Source: Eutreptiella sp. 'Long Island Sound 2002' (lineage: Eukaryota > Euglenozoa > Euglenophyceae > Eutreptiales > Eutreptiaceae). Taken from it: a DNA stretch of 64,000 bases. The first letter of the stretch is position 1, and the number at the start of each line of letters is the position of its first letter. The translations under genes and the position numbers were made by a program. The stretch covers positions 2,874,612 to 2,938,611 of the forward strand of contig OZ038382.1 of the NCBI GenBank assembly GCA_964036045.1. Reading direction: 5' to 3'. Under the pieces are notes generated by a model that was not told the origin of the DNA, did not search any database, and saw nothing but the letters and a program-made list of their open reading frames with translations. Positions 10,499-19,805 of this stretch are shown here, in pieces.

Positions 10499-13400
10499 AT
10501 GGCACAGGGGCCGGGGTGGGTCCCCCACCTCCTCACCTTCCAGGAACAAGGCCTACAGCGCGACGAGCCCCCAGAAACCACCCCCATATATACCCCGGAC
10601 CAGAAAGCGTACAAATGCTACTGGCACAAGGGGACCCCCCTATACGCCCAAACCGGCATACACGTCCACCTCGTCCACCACCTCAGCGTCCCAGGGAGGC
10701 TAGGTGTCTATCAGGTCGTCGGGGACGGATGGCAACTCAACGTCATCAACACCCACGTCCCCTTCGGCGAAGCCACGGAACCCTTCCTCCAAGCCCTGGC
10801 CGAGGCGTACCGCCAAATGGCCATGCTCGCCCCCACAGTCATCATCGGCGACATGAACGCCGCCCCCACCCCAGCGGACCGAGGGGGACAGGCCACACCC
10901 CAGGACCAAGCAGTCCGCGACACCATCGAAATGCTGGGGCTCGTGGACCTAACAGCCAGCCTCGAAGGCCAACCATCCCACTTCCCCCACCAAACGGATG
11001 CCGCCCCATCCCGCATCGACGTATGCTATGGCGACCCCACCACCATCATCAGAGCGGAGGCCCCATATGGACCCCTCCCGCTGGGACCCACAGGCCATAG
11101 CCCCCTGCACATCCGCCTCACCATCCCCAACCTTCCCCCCAGCCCCCCAGAAGATGCGGACCAAGGCCTACCACCCCCCCTGAAGATGCCCCCGCTGCAT
11201 GACAAGCATGCCTGGTCCCAATATCACAGGGCCATAGACCGCGCCCGGCGCATCCAACCAGACCCCACCGACCTACTCACAGCCATGCGCACGGCCGCCG
11301 TCGCCTGCGGCTTCCAGCAACACCCCCACACAGACGACGACCAACCACCCACGGCCCTGGGGGACATGCTCCATGACCTCTGGCATGCGAAGCAACCACT
11401 GGCGACCCTCCTCCACACCGACACCCCCCAAACCCGCCGCCAGATACACCACTGCAGGACACAGATAGCCCAAATCAGGGCGGACCTGCAGCGGTGGCAC
11501 ATCCACAGGCAACAGCGCATCGCCCAGGAACACGAACGGTATGCGCAACATGAACTCCCCTACAAGGCCATCCGCCACCTCAACGACGCCATGACCGATA
11601 CCGGCCACCGCACCATCACCACGGTCCGGCAGGAGGACGGCTCCCTCACCAACAACCCAGCCACAGTGCTCCAAGCCACCCAAGACAGCTTCCTTCGGCA
11701 ACACACCCCCACCCAAGACACACTGGACCCGGACACCCAGGCCAAAATCGACCGCCTCCCTCGGGTCTTCAACCACGCCCAGAGGAGGCACCTGGAAAAA
11801 CGCCCCTTCACCATCCACGAAGTCCGGAAGGCCATCCACAGTCTTCGGCAACACAAAACCCCAGGCTACGACGGCCTCCCTGCAGAGGCATACTACCACC
11901 TCCCCGCCCACCTCCTCCGCGTCCTCGCCCACCGCCTCTGGGACATCATCACGGGGCAGACCCCCCTGCCACCAGACTGGGCAAACGTTGTCCGCCCCCT
12001 CTACAAAAAAGGGGACTGGGCAAACCCGGACAACTGGCGCCCCATAGTCTGTGCGGTCACGGAGGTCAAAATCGTCTGGACCCTCCTCCTGCGCCGCATC
12101 CGCCCCCACCTGGACCCCCACATACCAGCGAGCCTCTGGGGGGCCATCCCAGGCCGCTCCCCACACGAGGCCATCTTCCTCCAGGACACCATCGCGGACA
12201 TGGACCCGGTGGACCTCATCATCGCCTCCCTCGACGTCAAGGGAGCCTTCCCGAACACCCCCTGGCTCCTTCTAGAAGCGGTGTGGAAACGCCTAGGCCT
12301 CCCCTTCTACAACTTCACCTCCGACTACATCCGCACCCGCAAATACACGGTCCGCACAGGAGCAGGCCTCACCCCCTTCCTGGAGCCAGGCAGCGGGGTC
12401 CCCCAAGGGGGAGCAGAGGGCCCCTTCCTGTACCTTCTAGTGACGCTCCCCCTGGCCCTCGCAATCGAGCAGGATTACCCGGCCTACGCACCCTACCCCC
12501 TCCTCTCCCCCCTGGTTGGCTTCGCGGACGACACCAACCTCACCGTCGCGCACACCCCACACGACCCCCATGCCCCGGACCCCGGACCAACGGTCACCCA
12601 ACAGGCCAACGACTTACTGGACGTGACCGTCTCCTACCTCTCCCACAACAACCTCATCGTCCACCCCACAAAGTCAGTGGCCATGATCAAGGGGTCTGCC
12701 ACACCTCCCACCCTAGGGCCACAAGGGCCCCCCATGCAAGTCGTGACGACCACCACCCACCTGGGGGTAGTCCAGGCCGCCAACCCTGAGGACGCCACCC
12801 TCCCTCCCAAGTTGCAGTCACACCTCGCCCATCTCCCCAGATATGCGTTCCCGACCACCAAGGCCCTCTCCCTGTCCCACCAGAGCCTGGCGTACTACCT
12901 CACCGGGGTCTTGAACGCCTCCACAGGCTTCCAAGCACTCCACCTAACACACCCCACCACCGCCCTCCAGCCGGCCACACGCGCCGTGACCAAGGCATGG
13001 GCAGCACACGGGGGCTGGCCCACCTCCATACCCACCCGCGCCATCCGAGCGGCATGGCCCCACTATGGAGACGCCATAGGGGACGAGGTGAAAGCGGCCT
13101 ATACCAGACACACCGCCCTCCTCCTTCACCGCATGACCCACAACCACTCAACGGAGGTCCGCGAGGTCACCGCCATCCGCCTCCAAGCCGCACAACGGGC
13201 CCGCAACACATGCCCGCGCTGGGTACTCCACCAGACGGGCATGCCCACCAACATGAACACGCGCCTGTGGAACCACCTGCAACTTCTCCTCCCATCCCCA
13301 CACCACGCCATAGTCACCAACCACACGTGCCCAGAGAAAGGGCCACTAGCGGTCCTCTGCGGGGACCTCCACCACCACCCCAAGGGCACCATCCACACCA

Positions 13401-15712
13401 TAGACCTTGTCGGGGCCTCCATCACCGTAGTATACGTCACCCTCCCCCAAATGCGAGTCCTGCACCACAGCGGGGCACACCACACCCCCTTTCTACAGCT
13501 TCCCGAATGGCCACAATACCGCCTCTTCCACCAGTACCTCACGCAGACGGCACGAGCAGCGGGTCACACTCTACCGGGCAGCAAAGACATGCGCACAGCC
13601 TACCGAGAATTCACAAAGCAACACCCGCGACCCATCCCAGCGACACCGCCCTATGCACCCACCGGATCGAAACACGAACCCGTCCCCCCAGTAACGGGCC
13701 CAGTCCCACCACTAACCCTGCTACTGGCCCCGAATGAAGCCAAACCCACGCAGACCACCGTCATCCACCACGGGGCAAAATGGCGCATACCGAAACACCA
13801 CATGACCGCCCGAGACCTACCAAAGGTCCCCCAAGATTCCCAGAGCATGCCACGCACATGTTGGGCCTGTGACCCCGAGGCACCAACCACACCATGGCCC
13901 GTACTACACCTCATAGCACGCCACCACACCCACCCCACAACCCACCTACCACCACAGGCCTACGCATGGATAGCCCCATGGTTCCACCACACCGACACTA
14001 ACCCCACGGTAGCATGGAACCCCGACCACGCGCCCAAATGGCTCTTCACCACTACACCCACATGCCCCCGCCCCGACCCGGCAGGGGTCGCCATCCGTTA
14101 CAGCATGTACGAGCCAGGCAGAACGGGCAAGCACGAGCACCCCTACTATCCACTCCACCACTCCTGCCACACACCGGAGCACCGAACACAAACCCTCACA
14201 TGCCACGACCTAAACCCCGACACAGCCTACATCCTCCACTACATCTACTCCTACCTCACACAAGGACAGCCGGAGCAGGGACTCATAGCCCTGTCCCCCC
14301 AAGCGAAGCACATCATCTCCAAAGGAATAGGCGTGTACGCCACCCCCATCCTGCAGCCCACAACCCCAGTAGCCCACCTCGCCACGGGCCTTGCCATATA
14401 CGCCTACCTGCCCATGAACCCATGCCGCCTCCCACAACCATCACCGGCGGACCGGCTCTTCTTCACCGACGCCTCAGGCGAATCCGCCCTCACGCCTATC
14501 ACCGGGGGGGCCACCCTGCAGCTAACCCACACCGGGGGACACTACCACATGGACCACCACACGGGCCACACCACCTATGGGGCCTCTTCCCACGGGGAGC
14601 TAGGGGCCATGGCCGACGCCATCACCGAGGTCGCGGCCCACCTACCCGCCCACTCCCCGCACATCGTCCGGGTCTGGTTCGTGGTAGACGCCACTGTCGA
14701 CACGCACCTGCTCCTCCGCATAGCAAGGCAACCACTTCACAAAGCAACCGCGACGAGCCTCGGCACCCAGGCACTGCTACTCTGGAAAGCCCTACGCAGC
14801 CTTCCCCCCTACGTCCAACTCCACATCGTGAAACAAGAGTCCCACAGGCACCAATACGGAAATGGTAAGGTCGACAACCAGGCAGTACACCAGCGCACAA
14901 CACACCTACCAGCCCTCCAGATCCCTGACCTCGGCCGCAACCACACACACCTCCAACACGTGCCCCCTGTACCCGAGCCCCATCAGACCCCGGACTGGGT
15001 ACCAGAGGACGCCCCCTATTCCTCCCACGACAGAGCGTACCACTACCCCAACCCCGTCCAACATCTCGCCCGCGTGCTCGGCGACGCAGACAGCCGGGCG
15101 CACATCCAGGAGCTCCAGGACAGACTGCAAATCCCCCTCTACCACTCAGCGCTCCGCCCAGCAAACGTCCCAGCCCACCTCCAGAAACGACGCATCCAGC
15201 TCCTCAGGGAGCTACTGCCATTCCTCACCAGGGTCGCCAGATGGCTCGCCCGCAAGCACATCCACGTCCCCGACGAACACACCCGTTGCCCATGCGACCA
15301 CACCACCCCGGAGGACTGGGAACACTTCAAGAAATGCCCCCTCCATACAGACAGGGACACCCTAGTGGGCTGGTCCCCGGCGGAAACCCTGCGACAACAC
15401 GAAGGATGGCCAACCCACAGCCACGCACACCAGGCCACCGAACACCTCTTCCGGGACCCCCTGGTCAAAGAAGCCACCATGAGAGGGGCAGTGACACAGG
15501 CCCTGCACCGACACCTCACCAAACACACGGAAAGCCCCATGGAGGCAGCAGCACACCTCCAGCTAGAAGCGGTCCGCAGAGCAGCGGCCCTAATGGTACA
15601 CCGCAAACACCTCCTGCTAACACACGCGGAACAACTCACCGACCCCACCGCCAGGGAACACATGCAGCGTCTCATCCATTACCATGCTGTGCATGACCCA
15701 GACGTCCACTAA
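10499..15712 (+). CDS. LINE ORF2: endonuclease, reverse transcriptase, RNase H
   Basis: This encodes 1,737 residues from the ATG. The endonuclease domain shows FQEQ (likely catalytic Glu) near residue 18, INTHVP near 83, IIGDMNAAP near 117, SRIDVCYGD near 171 and GHSPLHIRL near 199, the EEP/AP-endonuclease pattern. Its first strand appears to lie upstream of this ATG in the open frame from 10364, so the real protein probably starts earlier. The reverse transcriptase runs from about residue 440 (HKTPGYDG) through GSGVPQGG to the catalytic FADD near 676. RNase H begins at FFTDASG near 1321, with the acidic residues GELGAM, VVDAT and GKVDNQA. A CPCDH...HFKKCPLH finger lies near 1597-1616. It ends in TAA at 15710-15712. 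The enzyme would nick target DNA and copy the RNA in place. No internal damage is seen. Confidence 0.93.
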   Translation: MAQGPGWVPHLLTFQEQGLQRDEPPETTPIYTPDQKAYKCYWHKGTPLYAQTGIHVHLVHHLSVPGRLGVYQVVGDGWQLNVINTHVPFGEATEPFLQALAEAYRQMAMLAPTVIIGDMNAAPTPADRGGQATPQDQAVRDTIEMLGLVDLTASLEGQPSHFPHQTDAAPSRIDVCYGDPTTIIRAEAPYGPLPLGPTGHSPLHIRLTIPNLPPSPPEDADQGLPPPLKMPPLHDKHAWSQYHRAIDRARRIQPDPTDLLTAMRTAAVACGFQQHPHTDDDQPPTALGDMLHDLWHAKQPLATLLHTDTPQTRRQIHHCRTQIAQIRADLQRWHIHRQQRIAQEHERYAQHELPYKAIRHLNDAMTDTGHRTITTVRQEDGSLTNNPATVLQATQDSFLRQHTPTQDTLDPDTQAKIDRLPRVFNHAQRRHLEKRPFTIHEVRKAIHSLRQHKTPGYDGLPAEAYYHLPAHLLRVLAHRLWDIITGQTPLPPDWANVVRPLYKKGDWANPDNWRPIVCAVTEVKIVWTLLLRRIRPHLDPHIPASLWGAIPGRSPHEAIFLQDTIADMDPVDLIIASLDVKGAFPNTPWLLLEAVWKRLGLPFYNFTSDYIRTRKYTVRTGAGLTPFLEPGSGVPQGGAEGPFLYLLVTLPLALAIEQDYPAYAPYPLLSPLVGFADDTNLTVAHTPHDPHAPDPGPTVTQQANDLLDVTVSYLSHNNLIVHPTKSVAMIKGSATPPTLGPQGPPMQVVTTTTHLGVVQAANPEDATLPPKLQSHLAHLPRYAFPTTKALSLSHQSLAYYLTGVLNASTGFQALHLTHPTTALQPATRAVTKAWAAHGGWPTSIPTRAIRAAWPHYGDAIGDEVKAAYTRHTALLLHRMTHNHSTEVREVTAIRLQAAQRARNTCPRWVLHQTGMPTNMNTRLWNHLQLLLPSPHHAIVTNHTCPEKGPLAVLCGDLHHHPKGTIHTIDLVGASITVVYVTLPQMRVLHHSGAHHTPFLQLPEWPQYRLFHQYLTQTARAAGHTLPGSKDMRTAYREFTKQHPRPIPATPPYAPTGSKHEPVPPVTGPVPPLTLLLAPNEAKPTQTTVIHHGAKWRIPKHHMTARDLPKVPQDSQSMPRTCWACDPEAPTTPWPVLHLIARHHTHPTTHLPPQAYAWIAPWFHHTDTNPTVAWNPDHAPKWLFTTTPTCPRPDPAGVAIRYSMYEPGRTGKHEHPYYPLHHSCHTPEHRTQTLTCHDLNPDTAYILHYIYSYLTQGQPEQGLIALSPQAKHIISKGIGVYATPILQPTTPVAHLATGLAIYAYLPMNPCRLPQPSPADRLFFTDASGESALTPITGGATLQLTHTGGHYHMDHHTGHTTYGASSHGELGAMADAITEVAAHLPAHSPHIVRVWFVVDATVDTHLLLRIARQPLHKATATSLGTQALLLWKALRSLPPYVQLHIVKQESHRHQYGNGKVDNQAVHQRTTHLPALQIPDLGRNHTHLQHVPPVPEPHQTPDWVPEDAPYSSHDRAYHYPNPVQHLARVLGDADSRAHIQELQDRLQIPLYHSALRPANVPAHLQKRRIQLLRELLPFLTRVARWLARKHIHVPDEHTRCPCDHTTPEDWEHFKKCPLHTDRDTLVGWSPAETLRQHEGWPTHSHAHQATEHLFRDPLVKEATMRGAVTQALHRHLTKHTESPMEAAAHLQLEAVRRAAALMVHRKHLLLTHAEQLTDPTAREHMQRLIHYHAVHDPDVH

Positions 15713-16376
15713 CCCGCGTCGCGCCCCGCACGCGCCCCCCGTCTCCATCCACAGGTCTCCAAGGCACCACCACAGCGCCCCGAGACCCGTCTCGCACCCA
15801 AGAAGCCACCCGGCACCGCCCAGTCCGGCCGAGCCCAGCCAGGGCCAACCATCCATCGACGTAGACACGCAAGACCCCGGCAGCCCATCCAGCCCAACCC
15901 CCCCGGACCCGGGGCACCCCCCCCTCACACCGGCCACCATCCGCGACCCCGACCTCCTCCGAGCGACCCTCCAAGACAGGGCCCCGACCACCCCCCTGGG
16001 CTGGTACCGCCTACAAGAGGACTGGACCAAGCTCACCGTCAAAGCCCTCCGGGACCTGACCACCCCAGGCAGCGGCCTCCACGAGACCATAGTAGACCTC
16101 GTGCTCTGGCGAGCCTGCAAACACATCCGGGGCCAGCCCATCTGGATCCCCCCCATCGAGTGGGGCCAGGCCCTGACGCACGACACCGGCAGCAACGTCA
16201 CGCGTCGAGGGACCGTGCGCCTACGGCGGGCCCAAGCGGAGACGGACCACCCAGCGGACCCGAACCACCCGGAGCAGTGGGAACAGGCCACCGCGCCCTA
16301 CCGCGACAACGCCCTCCGCGCCGCCGGCCTCCGCACCCCGGACGACGACCTCCCCCCCCCCACCTACAGACAGTGA
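15684..16376 (+). CDS. LINE ORF3, N-terminal half of Ulp1-like protease
   Basis: The ATG overlaps the last 29 bases of ORF2 in the +1 frame, an arrangement that fits coupled re-initiation or frameshifting. After a disordered Pro/Ser/His-rich leader of about 90 residues comes a folded segment (WYRLQEDWTKLTVKALRDL, then LHETIVDLVLWRACKHIRG) resembling the substrate-binding half of Ulp1/SENP (C48) proteases, which precedes the catalytic His. The frame stops at TGA 16374-16376, just after a run of ten C (16352-16361). One C fewer would join it to the next frame, which continues the fold. I therefore treat the two ORFs as one protease split by a homopolymer length change. Confidence 0.6.
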   Translation: MLCMTQTSTNPRRAPHAPPVSIHRSPRHHHSAPRPVSHPRSHPAPPSPAEPSQGQPSIDVDTQDPGSPSSPTPPDPGHPPLTPATIRDPDLLRATLQDRAPTTPLGWYRLQEDWTKLTVKALRDLTTPGSGLHETIVDLVLWRACKHIRGQPIWIPPIEWGQALTHDTGSNVTRRGTVRLRRAQAETDHPADPNHPEQWEQATAPYRDNALRAAGLRTPDDDLPPPTYRQ

Positions 16377-16377
16377 C

Positions 16378-19300
16378 CACCCCCCGCCGGAGGTCTGGGT
16401 TACAGTCCTCGAGCGCGGCCACTACTACGTGATAGCCGCTACGGCTACGTCCCCCGGCCCGCAATGGATCATCCAGGGGACAGACACCATGTTCGCCCCG
16501 AAGACCGCCCCACCAGGGGCAGTAGGGGACCCCACCACCCAGCACAGGATCCTCAGGGGTGTCCTCCAGCCAGGGGACACGCCCCCAGCCCGCGCCCTCG
16601 CCCAAATCACCTCAGGGAAGGCGGGCTACCACCTGGGATTGGCCATGCTCTGCCTAACCCACTGGATCCAGCGCCACTGGCCACCCACGGGGACCGTGCC
16701 CTGGGTTTGGGCCATCCCCACCGCCCACACACAAGTCGAGGCAGGCCCGGACACACGACCAACCCCCCCCCCCAGACCGCAGCAGTCCCTCACCTGCGGG
16801 TACCACGCCATCCACAGGGTCCTCAACCGCGCGGGTCTTAGCCCAAAGCTAGCATGCCCCCTTCCCACCACTGACCAAGAGGTCCACCAGATACGAAAGC
16901 TCGTCTGCGAAATCCTTGCCGCGGCAGCAGAAGACGGCAAGCTTCTCCTCCAAACCGCCCGGCCTACAACTGCCCACGCAAGCGCGCGGCAAGCGGACAC
17001 ATACACCGGCACAGCACAACCCCCCGCACAATCCCCGCCCATGCCCCCCCCCTCTCGCTGCTCAACCGGAGACCCACACACGCCCACCATCGCGCGCACC
17101 CCCGGGCCCCGCGACACGGGCCTCCCCCACCCGCCCGAACACCAGCACACGCCCGCCACACACCCACCCGCCGGCCACCCTTCACCGCCCCCCACACTCG
17201 ACAACCCACACACACCCGCCAAGGGGAGCCCCGCGCCCCGCGGCACGCCCACCCCACCCAGTGGCCCGCCCACGCCCCCCACACACACCCCAGAGGACCC
17301 AGACCCACCCCCCCCGGCCCCTGAATGCAGCCCACGCGAACTGTTCCCCCCCGCGGACACCAACCCACACGACCTCGCACATTGCAGGAACCGGGCCCAG
17401 CCGAGCCCAGAAAGAGAAGGCCGCAGCCCCGCGCCTCCCTCCCCCGCCGCTGCCGACCAGATCGGCCCGCCGGGCCGCCAGGTCACGACCGGGCCCCCCC
17501 AGCCGCCCGCCCCCAACCTACAACCCGGGGACATGCCCTCCATCCTCTCCGCCGTGGCCGCAGCAGAAGCCGCCGCCCGCAAGCCCGCCCGCATCACAGC
17601 CCAACCCGCGTCCACCACCTCCTCCTCGTCCTCAGCCTCGTCCACCTCCTCCACCTCATCCTCCGACCCCCCCCTCCCCGCCAAACTCATCCTCAAGGCC
17701 ACGGCGAAAGCCAAAGCCGCGGCCGCACGCACCGACCCCCCAGCCCCCACACAGGCGACTCAGGCACCCCGGCAACCCACCGGGACGACCCCCGACCCGA
17801 CATCGGCGCCCTCACACCTCCGGACAGAGGTACTCCTCAACCTGGAACCGGACCCCAACCCCAAACCCGACCCCAAACCCAAACCGGACCCCAACCCCAA
17901 ACCCGACCCAAAACCCAAGCCGGCGCCCACGCGAGCACACACAACACCGGATACGCAACGACACAAAACCACCCGATACCACCCCCGCCCGGGCCCTCGC
18001 CCAAGCCAAGACCCCCCACCCACCGCAACCCGCGCCCCCCTCCCGCCGGCACCCACCACCACCGCGGAGACGGCCACCCAGCACGACCCCGTCCAGGCCC
18101 TGGTCCACATCCCCGTCACCAAGCGCCCCGTCATCCATCCCCCACAAACCACCACCACCGCCGGCCAAACCGACCCAGGGACGTGGGACCCCTCAACCAT
18201 CGTCACCGTCAAGCCCGGCCCCCAACCCTTCCCCCATGCCCACCACATAGTGCAGCCCCGGGGACTGCCCACGATGCCCAACCCCCCACCCCCACAAGGG
18301 GGACCGGAAAACCCACAAGGACTCCATGGGCCATACCCGCAACACCAACCCCACCACTACCCACACCACCACCACCAGCGGCCCCACCACCACCACTACC
18401 AACACCACCCCCACCACTACCACTGCCCACCGCCCTACCCCACCGGGCCACAACCCCCCGTACACGAACAGCACCAGCGGACGGGATGGCAGCCACCGAG
18501 CGCCCCACCCGCATACCCCACCTACCGCCAGGAGCCACCCCCCCCGTACCAGCCACCACCCCCGTACCAGCCGTACCCCCGCGGCCACCATCCGATGGCC
18601 GAAGGGGCCCCATGGACGACGGGGGACCTCCCCCCCCAGGCGGCACCGCGTGAGGCCCCGTACCCCCCCGGCAACCATCTGATGGCCGAAGGGGCCCCAT
18701 GGACGACGGGGGACCTCCTCCCCCAAGCGGCACCGCGCGAGGCCCCCCAGGGGCCGCCGACGCTTCCGGACTGGCCCGACTCGAGCGACGGGGGCCGGTC
18801 CCGCAAACGGCGGCGCTCCCGCTCCCCCCCCGCACGGTACACTCGCCCACGGCGCCCACACTCCCACCGCGCCTCAACCACCCACTCGCGCCGCTCCCGC
18901 TCCCCCAGGTACCACCACGACCCCAAGGGACCCCGCTCCCGTCGCTCCCGCTCCCCCGGGCACCACCACGAGCGCCACCGCCGCCCCATGTCCCCCTCCC
19001 CCTCCCCCCACCGGCCACCCAGCCCCCGCCACCACCACTCCCGCTCCCCCCGACGCAGCCAGGCACGCCACTCCCGCCCCACGTCCACCTCCCCCTCCCC
19101 CCACACGCCCCGCCGGGCTCCCCGTTCCCCCCGCCACCCGTACCCATCCACCACCCCCAGCCCCCGCCACCACCACTCCCGCTCCCCCGGACGCCACCGA
19201 GCGCGCCACCGCCGCCCCATGTCCACCTCCCCCTCCCGCTCCCCCCTCCGCCCGTACCCGTCCTCCAACCCCAGCCCCCGCCGCCACCGCTCCCGCTCCC

Positions 19301-19449
19301 CCAGGCACCGCCACCCCCGCCACCACCGCAGGTCCACGTCTTCCCCCCGCCGCTCCAGGACCCCGGGCACGGACCCCTCCCCCCCCGGGCCCCCGCCTAC
19401 CTCGCCTGGTGGTCTCCCCCCGCTCTGCAGGAGCTCCGCCGCTGGGTGA
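16378..19449 (+). CDS. LINE ORF3, catalytic half of Ulp1-like protease and Pro/Arg/Ser tail
   Basis: The frame is open from before 16378. Protease-like landmarks occur in the C48 order: His in RGHYYVIAA (codon at 16420), Asp in QGTDTMF (16483), Gln in RPQQS, and Cys in LTCGYHAIHRVL (16795). This is the His-Asp-Gln-Cys layout of Ulp1/SENP and related adenovirus-type proteases, which cleave SUMO-like proteins or polyproteins. The remaining 800 or so residues are disordered: Pro-rich, a poly-Ser patch near 17620, PDPNPKPDPKPK repeats near 17850, a His-rich tract near 18350 and an SR-type tail (RSRSP, PRHHHSRSP) at about 18790-19370. The tail looks nucleic-acid binding. The first in-frame candidate start, a GTG at 16429, is not needed if the upstream half is joined. 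Confidence 0.6.
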   Translation, partial: HPPPEVWVTVLERGHYYVIAATATSPGPQWIIQGTDTMFAPKTAPPGAVGDPTTQHRILRGVLQPGDTPPARALAQITSGKAGYHLGLAMLCLTHWIQRHWPPTGTVPWVWAIPTAHTQVEAGPDTRPTPPPRPQQSLTCGYHAIHRVLNRAGLSPKLACPLPTTDQEVHQIRKLVCEILAAAAEDGKLLLQTARPTTAHASARQADTYTGTAQPPAQSPPMPPPSRCSTGDPHTPTIARTPGPRDTGLPHPPEHQHTPATHPPAGHPSPPPTLDNPHTPAKGSPAPRGTPTPPSGPPTPPTHTPEDPDPPPPAPECSPRELFPPADTNPHDLAHCRNRAQPSPEREGRSPAPPSPAAADQIGPPGRQVTTGPPQPPAPNLQPGDMPSILSAVAAAEAAARKPARITAQPASTTSSSSSASSTSSTSSSDPPLPAKLILKATAKAKAAAARTDPPAPTQATQAPRQPTGTTPDPTSAPSHLRTEVLLNLEPDPNPKPDPKPKPDPNPKPDPKPKPAPTRAHTTPDTQRHKTTRYHPRPGPRPSQDPPPTATRAPLPPAPTTTAETATQHDPVQALVHIPVTKRPVIHPPQTTTTAGQTDPGTWDPSTIVTVKPGPQPFPHAHHIVQPRGLPTMPNPPPPQGGPENPQGLHGPYPQHQPHHYPHHHHQRPHHHHYQHHPHHYHCPPPYPTGPQPPVHEQHQRTGWQPPSAPPAYPTYRQEPPPPYQPPPPYQPYPRGHHPMAEGAPWTTGDLPPQAAPREAPYPPGNHLMAEGAPWTTGDLLPQAAPREAPQGPPTLPDWPDSSDGGRSRKRRRSRSPPARYTRPRRPHSHRASTTHSRRSRSPRYHHDPKGPRSRRSRSPGHHHERHRRPMSPSPSPHRPPSPRHHHSRSPRRSQARHSRPTSTSPSPHTPRRAPRSPRHPYPSTTPSPRHHHSRSPGRHRARHRRPMSTSPSRSPLRPYPSSNPSPRRHRSRSPRHRHPRHHRRSTSSPRRSRTPGTDPSPPGPPPTSPGGLPPLCRSSAAG
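17839..17925 (+). repeat. PDPNPKPDPKPK-encoding short tandem repeat
   Basis: An 18-bp theme (CCCAAACCCGACCCCAAA and variants) is iterated about five times and encodes alternating Pro, Asp/Asn and Lys inside the protease ORF tail. The reverse strand reads as Gly/Val/Trp-rich repeats, an artefact. Confidence 0.8.
18590..18752 (+). repeat. 81-bp in-frame duplication
   Basis: The block around CATCCGATGGCCGAAGGGGC at 18590-18670 recurs at about 18677-18752 with few changes. It encodes twice the peptide HxMAEGAPWTTGDLxPQAAPREAP. It lies in the disordered tail of ORF3, and the frame is retained. Confidence 0.85.
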
Positions 19450-19805
19450 AATGGGCCGGAGGAGCAGGAAGGCACGAAGGGGTACACATGGTGCATACCT
19501 TCGAGGAGGTGCGCACCCGCACCCCCGCAAACCCCAACGAGGCCGCCCCGGAGGCTATCATGCCGCAAGCGGCATGGGAGGCCCTCCTCCGCGATGCGGT
19601 CCAGGGCCTCCGCCCCCCCTACACCCCCCATGCCCTCCGCCAGTGCCTCCAGGCCACCCACCCCCAAGCCTGGGCCACCGGCGCCCCCTCCCCAGCCCGC
19701 CCCTCCCGCCACCACCACAACAGGAAGGGGCAGGACAAGGGCAAGGGAAGGGCAAGGGGCACCAAGGACCACACAGGCAAGAGGGCACGGAAGGGCCCCA
19801 AGTGA
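19386..19805 (+). CDS. LINE ORF3, displaced C-terminal segment
   Basis: This lies in a different frame from the preceding SR-type tail and has clear protein character: AYLAWWSPPALQELRRWVKW, then GVHMVHTFEEVRTRTP and AAWEALLRDAVQGLRPPYTP, ending in a Lys/Arg/Gly-rich tail at TGA 19803-19805. The frames meet at a run of eight C (19379-19386). One more C would put this segment in frame with ORF3, so it is most likely its natural C-terminus. No family is recognised. Entry into this frame further upstream in the Pro-rich tail cannot be excluded. Confidence 0.5.
   Translation, partial: RAPAYLAWWSPPALQELRRWVKWAGGAGRHEGVHMVHTFEEVRTRTPANPNEAAPEAIMPQAAWEALLRDAVQGLRPPYTPHALRQCLQATHPQAWATGAPSPARPSRHHHNRKGQDKGKGRARGTKDHTGKRARKGPK

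Noticed and set aside
16916-18867. Overlapping Pro/Arg-rich frames on both strands of ORF3
   Set aside because: Only the frame with the protease motifs and SR tail has ordered character. The others are compositional shadows.
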